Positions 6,665-10,202 of a stretch of 10,202 bases of DNA are shown here, piece by piece (the stretch's first letter is position 1; every line of letters starts with the position of its first letter). The stretch is from contig CALJTZ010000203.1 in the NCBI GenBank assembly GCA_937975655.1, forward strand, positions 1-10,202, given 5' to 3'. The stretch is from an uncultured Synechococcus sp. (GTDB lineage Bacteria; Cyanobacteriota; Cyanobacteriia; PCC-6307; Cyanobiaceae). A program made the translations under genes and the position numbers. The notes under the pieces were generated by a model. It saw only the letters and a list, made by a program, of their open reading frames with translations. It searched no databases and was not told the origin of the DNA.

Positions 6665-7225
6665 CTAGGCGGCGGCGCTCTCAAACACCAGTTGGTAGCG
6701 GGCACTCCAACGACCGCCATGGAAGCGGTCGCAGCAGAAGCGGCAGGCCACGCCCTTCACCCGGCGGCGGTAGGGGGCCACCAGGCCGCAGCCAGGGCAG
6801 CGGGCTAGCCAGCGGGGCGCCTGCGCCGGTACAGGGAACCGGTGGCGCACACTCACCTGGAAGCCACTCTGGGCGGCATTGATGGCGGCCATGCGGGCCC
6901 GGAAGTGGGGGCCGTGCACTTCCTCCACTTGCAGCACCCGGTGGATCCAGGCGTGGATCATTTCGTGGCACAGCGTGCTGGCGGTGGCCTCCAGGGGCAA
7001 GGGCTCCAGCAGGGGGCGCGAGAGCACGATCTCGCTCAGGGCCGTGCCATCGGGCCGGCGGCCAAACCGATACATCCCCGCCGTGCGCCGCAGGCGGCCA
7101 TCGCTCCAGCGCACGCTCACCAGGCTGACGCCATCGGGGGCCAGCACACCCTCGAAATGCTCGCGGTTCAACCGGTGAAACAGCGGCAACAGCGGAGCAA
7201 GGGGCACGCCGGTACACCAAGGCAC
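6665..7225 (-). CDS. SprT-like zinc metalloprotein
   Basis: This is a SprT-family protein of 186 aa from a GTG at 7225; a GTG seven residues in is an alternative start. The zincin motif HEMIH is at residues 87-91 (His87, catalytic Glu88, His91) within STLCHEMIHAWIH. A third zinc ligand is expected from the HGPHF segment (His104 or His107). A C-terminal zinc ribbon follows, with Cys143/Cys146 in CPGCG and Cys161/Cys164 in CRFC, ending in the GRWSARYQLVF strand. The eukaryotic relative SPRTN degrades DNA-protein crosslinks. The bacterial proteins are poorly characterised, so a protease role in DNA or protein quality control is an inference from the family. It is the first gene of a three-gene minus-strand group and is divergent from the 371-aa gene, with a 63-nt gap between starts. 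Confidence 0.88.
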   Translation of the reverse strand: MPWCTGVPLAPLLPLFHRLNREHFEGVLAPDGVSLVSVRWSDGRLRRTAGMYRFGRRPDGTALSEIVLSRPLLEPLPLEATASTLCHEMIHAWIHRVLQVEEVHGPHFRARMAAINAAQSGFQVSVRHRFPVPAQAPRWLARCPGCGLVAPYRRRVKGVACRFCCDRFHGGRWSARYQLVFESAAA

Positions 7226-7288
7226 TCAGGTGTTGCCCATCCTGAACGGTCTTTCCATAGTTGTGACAGGGAACGCTTCCGAACCGCC

Positions 7289-8404
7289 ATGGCCCGCACC
7301 ACCCGCTCCGCTGGCCTCGACCTGATGAGCCCCTTCATCTACACCGGTGAAGGCAGCAGCACCACCAGCGCCGGTCTCTACGACCAGTTCGGACTCCAGG
7401 GGATCAAGGGGGGTGACAGCCAGGGCACCTTCCTGATCACCGGCACCAGTGGCAGCCAGGGGGTGATCTACAACGGCCCGATCGACCACGCCATGAGCAT
7501 CAACGGCAGCGGCAGTGGCAGCTGGACCGTGATGAACGTGCCGGCCAGCTTCGAGGCCAGCTCCACCAGCATCTATGGGGTGGACAACCTGGGCGGGGGC
7601 AACGTGGACCTGGTGGGCTCCTACGTCGCCGCCACGGCCAACAGCGACGGCCAGTTCCCCCGCATCGGCTTCTACTACAGCGGTCCGATCAGCTCAACCC
7701 CAGACACTGCCAACTATCAGAGCTATCAGGCCAGCGACCCACTCACCGGTAAGCCCGCCACCTTCACCTACATCCACAGCGTGGATGGGGGCCTGGCCGT
7801 GGGTAAATACGACTTCCTCGGCGACGGCAACCCCGCGGGCAAGCCCTTCATCATCGATACGGTCACCGGCGGTCAGACGGCGATCACCTATCCCAGCAGC
7901 ACCAAGACCAGCACCGCCTATGGCATCTGGTCCAACGGCGGCGACAGCTACACCATTGCCGGCGGCGTGGGCCTGAGCAACACCCGTGAGGGCGATGGGC
8001 GCTACGGAGAGCCCCTGGGCAAGGCAACCCTGATCGATTACAACTCCAGCTCCGGCCGCTTCGACCACTACCGCAGCTACGCCTTCACCAAAACCAACGC
8101 CCTGCCCAAGGCGATGCGCAAGCAAGCCGTGGTGACCCACTTTGAGGGCATCTGGTCCAACGGTGAAGGCCGCTACAAGTTGCCCGCCACCATCGCCACC
8201 GCCGATGGCGAACTCACGGCCGCCGCTCTGGCCACGGTGAAACGCCGCAGCGACGGCAGCTTTGGCCAGGCCCGCTGGACCCTGTTCGACCTCCCCGCCA
8301 GCGCCATCAGCACCAACGACTCGGTGTACGGCGACGCCAACGTGGGCGTGGCCATCTACGGCGGGCAGGCCGGTGCCAGCAACTACGCCGGCCTGCTGGG
8401 GTAA
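7289..8404 (+). CDS. hypothetical repeat protein, probable degenerate beta-propeller
   Basis: The protein is 371 aa from ATG 7289. The frame is open further upstream, to 6842, but that stretch lies antisense to the sprT-like gene and is not coding. I do not recognise a named gene. Five to six loosely repeated units are visible, each built on a core of aromatic-GI/V, then N/D-GG, then a beta strand. Cores occur at about residues 36-52 (LQGIKGGDSQGTFLITG), 95-112 (IYGVDNLGGGNVDLVGSY), 160-176 (TYIHSVDGGLAVGKYDF), 210-226 (AYGIWSNGGDSYTIAGG), 285-301 (FEGIWSNGEGRYKLPAT) and 346-359 (VYGDANVGVAIYGG). Spacing of 50-75 residues and Gly/Ser/Thr richness suggest a beta-propeller or beta-solenoid. YNGPI (61-65) and YSGPI (130-134) echo each other between units. 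There is no convincing signal peptide, membrane helix or catalytic motif, so location and ligand are unknown. Confidence 0.82.
   Translation: MARTTRSAGLDLMSPFIYTGEGSSTTSAGLYDQFGLQGIKGGDSQGTFLITGTSGSQGVIYNGPIDHAMSINGSGSGSWTVMNVPASFEASSTSIYGVDNLGGGNVDLVGSYVAATANSDGQFPRIGFYYSGPISSTPDTANYQSYQASDPLTGKPATFTYIHSVDGGLAVGKYDFLGDGNPAGKPFIIDTVTGGQTAITYPSSTKTSTAYGIWSNGGDSYTIAGGVGLSNTREGDGRYGEPLGKATLIDYNSSSGRFDHYRSYAFTKTNALPKAMRKQAVVTHFEGIWSNGEGRYKLPATIATADGELTAAALATVKRRSDGSFGQARWTLFDLPASAISTNDSVYGDANVGVAIYGGQAGASNYAGLLG
7922..8163 (+). repeat. two exact copies of a 17-bp GIWSNG-coding unit
   Basis: GGCATCTGGTCCAACGG occurs at 7922-7938 and again at 8147-8163, exactly 225 bp (75 codons) apart, inside the repeat protein. 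Both copies encode GIWSNG in the same frame. Identity at the DNA level within otherwise diverged units suggests strong constraint or relatively recent internal duplication or conversion. Confidence 0.6.
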
Positions 8405-8472
8405 ACCACACCGCCGCAGCTGGGGGTTGTCCTGCAGAATCAGCCGACTGTTCACCTCCCGTCGAGCTGCCC

Positions 8473-8895
8473 ATGGACTGGGGTATCACCCGTGAGATCG
8501 GCACCAAGGCCCTGGCGGCCGGCGCCGGATCCCTGCTGCTCTTCTGGACGGTGAATGCCGTGAAGTTGGTGCTGAATGCCCGCGGCATCAACCCGGTGAT
8601 CAAGCAGTTCTTCACCCAGGTGGCCTCCGGCCGCATCGATGCGGCCTACCTGATCACCACCAAGAACTACCGCTCCCACGTGAACCGCAAGCAGTTCCTG
8701 CAGTTCCTGGCGGGCCTGAAACTGAACAAGTACAACAACCTCAAATCGGGCCGCCCCCGCATTCAGGAGGACCAGATCATCCTCACGGTGAAACTCAAGG
8801 CGGAGAACAACGAGGAGCTGCCGCTCGACTTCACCTTTGTGAAGGTGGAAGACGACTGGCGCATCGATCGCATCCAGAAGCTCGCCGCCGCCTGA
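8473..8895 (+). CDS. membrane-anchored NTF2-like hypothetical protein
   Basis: The product is 140 aa from ATG 8473. A single hydrophobic segment at about residues 13-34 (ALAAGAGSLLLFWTVNAV) would anchor it in a membrane. The remaining 100 residues have the order typical of small NTF2-like/DUF4864-type domains. A helix opens it (PVIKQFFTQVASGRIDAAYL), followed by a second helical part with TTKNYRSHVNRKQFLQFLAG. Strands follow (QIILTVKLKAE, PLDFTFVKVEDDWRIDRIQK), ending in the characteristic 'edge strand plus W-x-I' pattern. Such domains often bind small ligands or act as assembly factors; no catalytic residues are evident. It is 6 nt upstream of ligA and in the same frame, so the two genes are almost certainly co-transcribed. 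The fold assignment is by eye. Confidence 0.8.
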   Translation: MDWGITREIGTKALAAGAGSLLLFWTVNAVKLVLNARGINPVIKQFFTQVASGRIDAAYLITTKNYRSHVNRKQFLQFLAGLKLNKYNNLKSGRPRIQEDQIILTVKLKAENNEELPLDFTFVKVEDDWRIDRIQKLAAA

Positions 8896-8901
8896 TCCGG
8901 C

Positions 8902-10202
8902 GTGGGTGCTGCCATCGCTGATCACCGCGCCCGGGCCCAGGAACTGCGCCGCCTGCTGCAGCGAGCGGCCCACGCCTACTACGTGCTGGATGCTCCCGAG
9001 ATGGAGGATCCGGTGTACGACCGGCTCTACCGCGAGCTGCTGGACCTCGAGGCCGCCCATCCCGAGCTGATCCGCCCAGACAGTCCTACCCAGCGGGTGG
9101 GCGGGACCCCAGCCGAGGGGTTCACGAGCGTGGCCCACCGCATCGGCCTGCTGAGCCTTGACAATGCCTTCAGCACCGACGATCTGGAAGCCTGGTACAG
9201 CCGCCTGCTCAAGGTGCTCGATCGCGAGCCAGGCACACCGCTGCCCATGGTGGGGGAGCTCAAGATCGACGGCAACGCCCTGGCCCTCAGCTACGAGCAG
9301 GGTCTGTTGGTGCGGGCCGCCACCCGGGGCGATGGCGAACGGGGCGAGGACATCACCGCCAACGTGCGCACGATCCAGAGCGTGCCGCTGCGGCTGCAGC
9401 TGGACCACCCGCCGGCCTGGGTGGAGGTGCGCGGCGAGGCCTTCATTCCCGATGGCACCTTCGCCGCCATCAATGCCGAACGGCAGGCCCGCGGCGAGGC
9501 CCTCTTTGCCAACCCCCGCAATGCCTGCGCCGGCACCCTGCGCCAGCTGGATCCGCGGGTGGTGGCCTCGCGCCGGCTCGACTTCTTCGCCTACACCCTG
9601 CACCTGCCCAACGACTGGCAGCCAGCCCCCGGCGATCCGCCGCGGCCCAGCGGCCAGTGGCAAAGCCTGGAGTGGCTGCAGGCCGCCGGCTTCAAGGTGA
9701 ACCCCAACGCCGAACTGCTGCCGGATCTGGCCGCCGTTGAGGCCTTCTTCAGCCGGTGGGACACGGGCCGGCGCAGCCTGCCCTATGCCACCGACGGCGT
9801 GGTGGTGAAACTCAACGACCTGCGCCTTCAGGACGCGGCCGGCTTCACCCAGAAGGCCCCCCGCTGGGCCATTGCGCTCAAGTACGCCGCAGAAGAGGCC
9901 CCCAGCCGGCTGCTGCGGCTGGCCTGTCAGGTGGGACGCACGGGGGTGGTGACCCCCGTGGCCGAGTTCGAGCCGGTGCCCCTGGCCGGCACCACGGTGA
10001 GCCGCGCCACCCTCCACAACGAGGACGAGCTGCGCCGGATCTGGAGCCAGCCCGAGACCCGCAAGCAGATGCTGGGCCGCCTGGCGGATAAGGGATTCCC
10101 CCTGGAGCAACTCCACCAGATGCAGAAGGTCATCGATGCGGACAACTGCGACCTCTTCGACGTGCTGGCCTACGTGGCCTTTGCCCTGCCCACCGAAACC
10201 CG
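8902..10202 (+). CDS. ligA: NAD-dependent DNA ligase LigA, with an aberrant non-LigA tail, cut by window edge
   Basis: LigA seals nicks in DNA using NAD+, joining Okazaki fragments and completing repair. The start is GTG 8902, with 433 codons visible. Domain Ia is seen as RAAHAYYVLDAPEMEDPVYD (21-40) and the HPELIRPDSPTQRVGG motif. The adenylation domain has the nucleotidyl-accepting lysine Lys121 in ELKIDGNALAL, then RGDGERGEDITANVRTI, EVRGEAF, NPRNACAGTLRQLD and ATDGVVVKLND. The OB fold starts with WAIALKYAAEEA, then VGRTGVVTPVAEFEPV and VSRATLHN (366-373). LigA identity ends there: the usual continuation (a D-x-R-x-GD turn and RAGEIIPxV) is missing. From about residue 374 the frame continues, uninterrupted, into sequence resembling HsdR (listed separately). 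The zinc finger and HhH domains are therefore absent. As it stands this product would not be a functional ligase. Confidence 0.9.
   Translation, partial: MGAAIADHRARAQELRRLLQRAAHAYYVLDAPEMEDPVYDRLYRELLDLEAAHPELIRPDSPTQRVGGTPAEGFTSVAHRIGLLSLDNAFSTDDLEAWYSRLLKVLDREPGTPLPMVGELKIDGNALALSYEQGLLVRAATRGDGERGEDITANVRTIQSVPLRLQLDHPPAWVEVRGEAFIPDGTFAAINAERQARGEALFANPRNACAGTLRQLDPRVVASRRLDFFAYTLHLPNDWQPAPGDPPRPSGQWQSLEWLQAAGFKVNPNAELLPDLAAVEAFFSRWDTGRRSLPYATDGVVVKLNDLRLQDAAGFTQKAPRWAIALKYAAEEAPSRLLRLACQVGRTGVVTPVAEFEPVPLAGTTVSRATLHNEDELRRIWSQPETRKQMLGRLADKGFPLEQLHQMQKVIDADNCDLFDVLAYVAFALPTET
10021..10202 (+). pseudogene. fragment of type I restriction HsdR C-terminal region fused in frame to ligA
   Basis: From about 10021 the ligA frame encodes EDELRRIWSQPETRKQML, then GRLADKGFPLEQLHQMQKVI, then DADNCDLFDVLAYVAFALPT, running off the window. 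I recognise this as the C-terminal domain of EcoEI-type HsdR, the motor/endonuclease subunit of type I restriction systems. That domain typically has an ELR-x-IW-x-x-PETR start, a DLFDVLAYxAFAL core, and TR after it. No LigA I know contains this. About 60 residues are visible, all without stops. No other restriction gene is in the window. It could be a remnant joined by recombination, the edge of a nearby hsd locus, or DNA from another molecule joined during assembly. Recognition is from memory of the family, without a search. Confidence 0.68.

Noticed and set aside
6173..6808. 211-codon plus-strand frame across the minus-strand cluster
   Set aside because: Low-complexity Gly/Arg/Ala translation lying opposite the 174-aa, 33-aa and sprT-like genes; no motif supports it.
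6842..7288. Upstream in-frame extension of the 371-aa repeat protein (to 520 aa)
   Set aside because: The extension lies opposite the sprT-like gene, whose HEMIH and zinc-ribbon motifs are convincing. ATG 7289 is a better start.
8452..10116. Long 554-codon open frame on the minus strand
   Set aside because: It is the antisense shadow of the 140-aa gene and ligA in GC-rich DNA. Its translation is Gly/Ala/His/Gln-rich with no recognisable domain, whereas the plus strand carries clear LigA motifs.
1..10202. CRISPR array, tRNA, rRNA, insertion sequence, prophage or toxin-antitoxin locus
   Set aside because: No regularly spaced repeats, tRNA-like cloverleaf, transposase or toxin-like gene was seen. 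The only restriction-related sequence is the HsdR-like tail at the right edge.

Overview
The window is about 10.2 kb of GC-rich, gene-dense bacterial DNA. It most likely comes from a picocyanobacterium of the Synechococcus/Cyanobium group. This rests on the DnaB and MnmG protein sequences, a short Ycf21/DUF98-type chorismate lyase (the cyanobacterial route to 4-hydroxybenzoate for plastoquinone), and several small conserved hypothetical proteins that resemble picocyanobacterial families from memory. The genus call is an inference; no search was run.

Layout. The plus strand opens inside rplI (ribosomal protein L9). A strong intrinsic terminator follows, then dnaB (replicative helicase, no intein) and mnmG (tRNA wobble-uridine modification). 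Next come a single-pass membrane protein with a GspC/PilP-like C-terminal domain, the chorismate lyase, and a 169-aa protein with a possible winged-helix N-terminus. From about 7.2 kb back to 6.0 kb lies a minus-strand group of three genes: a SprT-like zinc metalloprotein, an unlisted 33-aa membrane microprotein, and a 174-aa mostly disordered protein. The last of these runs tail-to-tail into the 169-aa gene with a 72-bp overlap. The plus strand resumes with a 371-aa repeat protein that looks like a degenerate beta-propeller, a membrane-anchored NTF2-like protein of 140 aa, and ligA (NAD-dependent DNA ligase), which starts 6 nt after it in the same frame.

The oddest thing here is at the right edge. 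The ligA frame is normal through the adenylation domain and into the OB fold, as far as the ATLHN motif. It then changes, without losing frame, into a sequence I recognise as the C-terminal region of a type I restriction HsdR subunit (EcoEI type). Because LigA is essential and has no business ending there, this is either a real rearrangement with another ligase copy elsewhere, or a chimeric assembly join at a short stretch of shared sequence.

Taken together the window is mainly information-processing housekeeping (translation, replication, tRNA modification, ligation) with one quinone-pathway gene and several uncharacterised lineage proteins. I see no CRISPR array, tRNA, rRNA, insertion sequence or prophage, and no convincing new multi-gene system. 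The best leads are the ligA/hsdR junction, the repeat protein and the microprotein.
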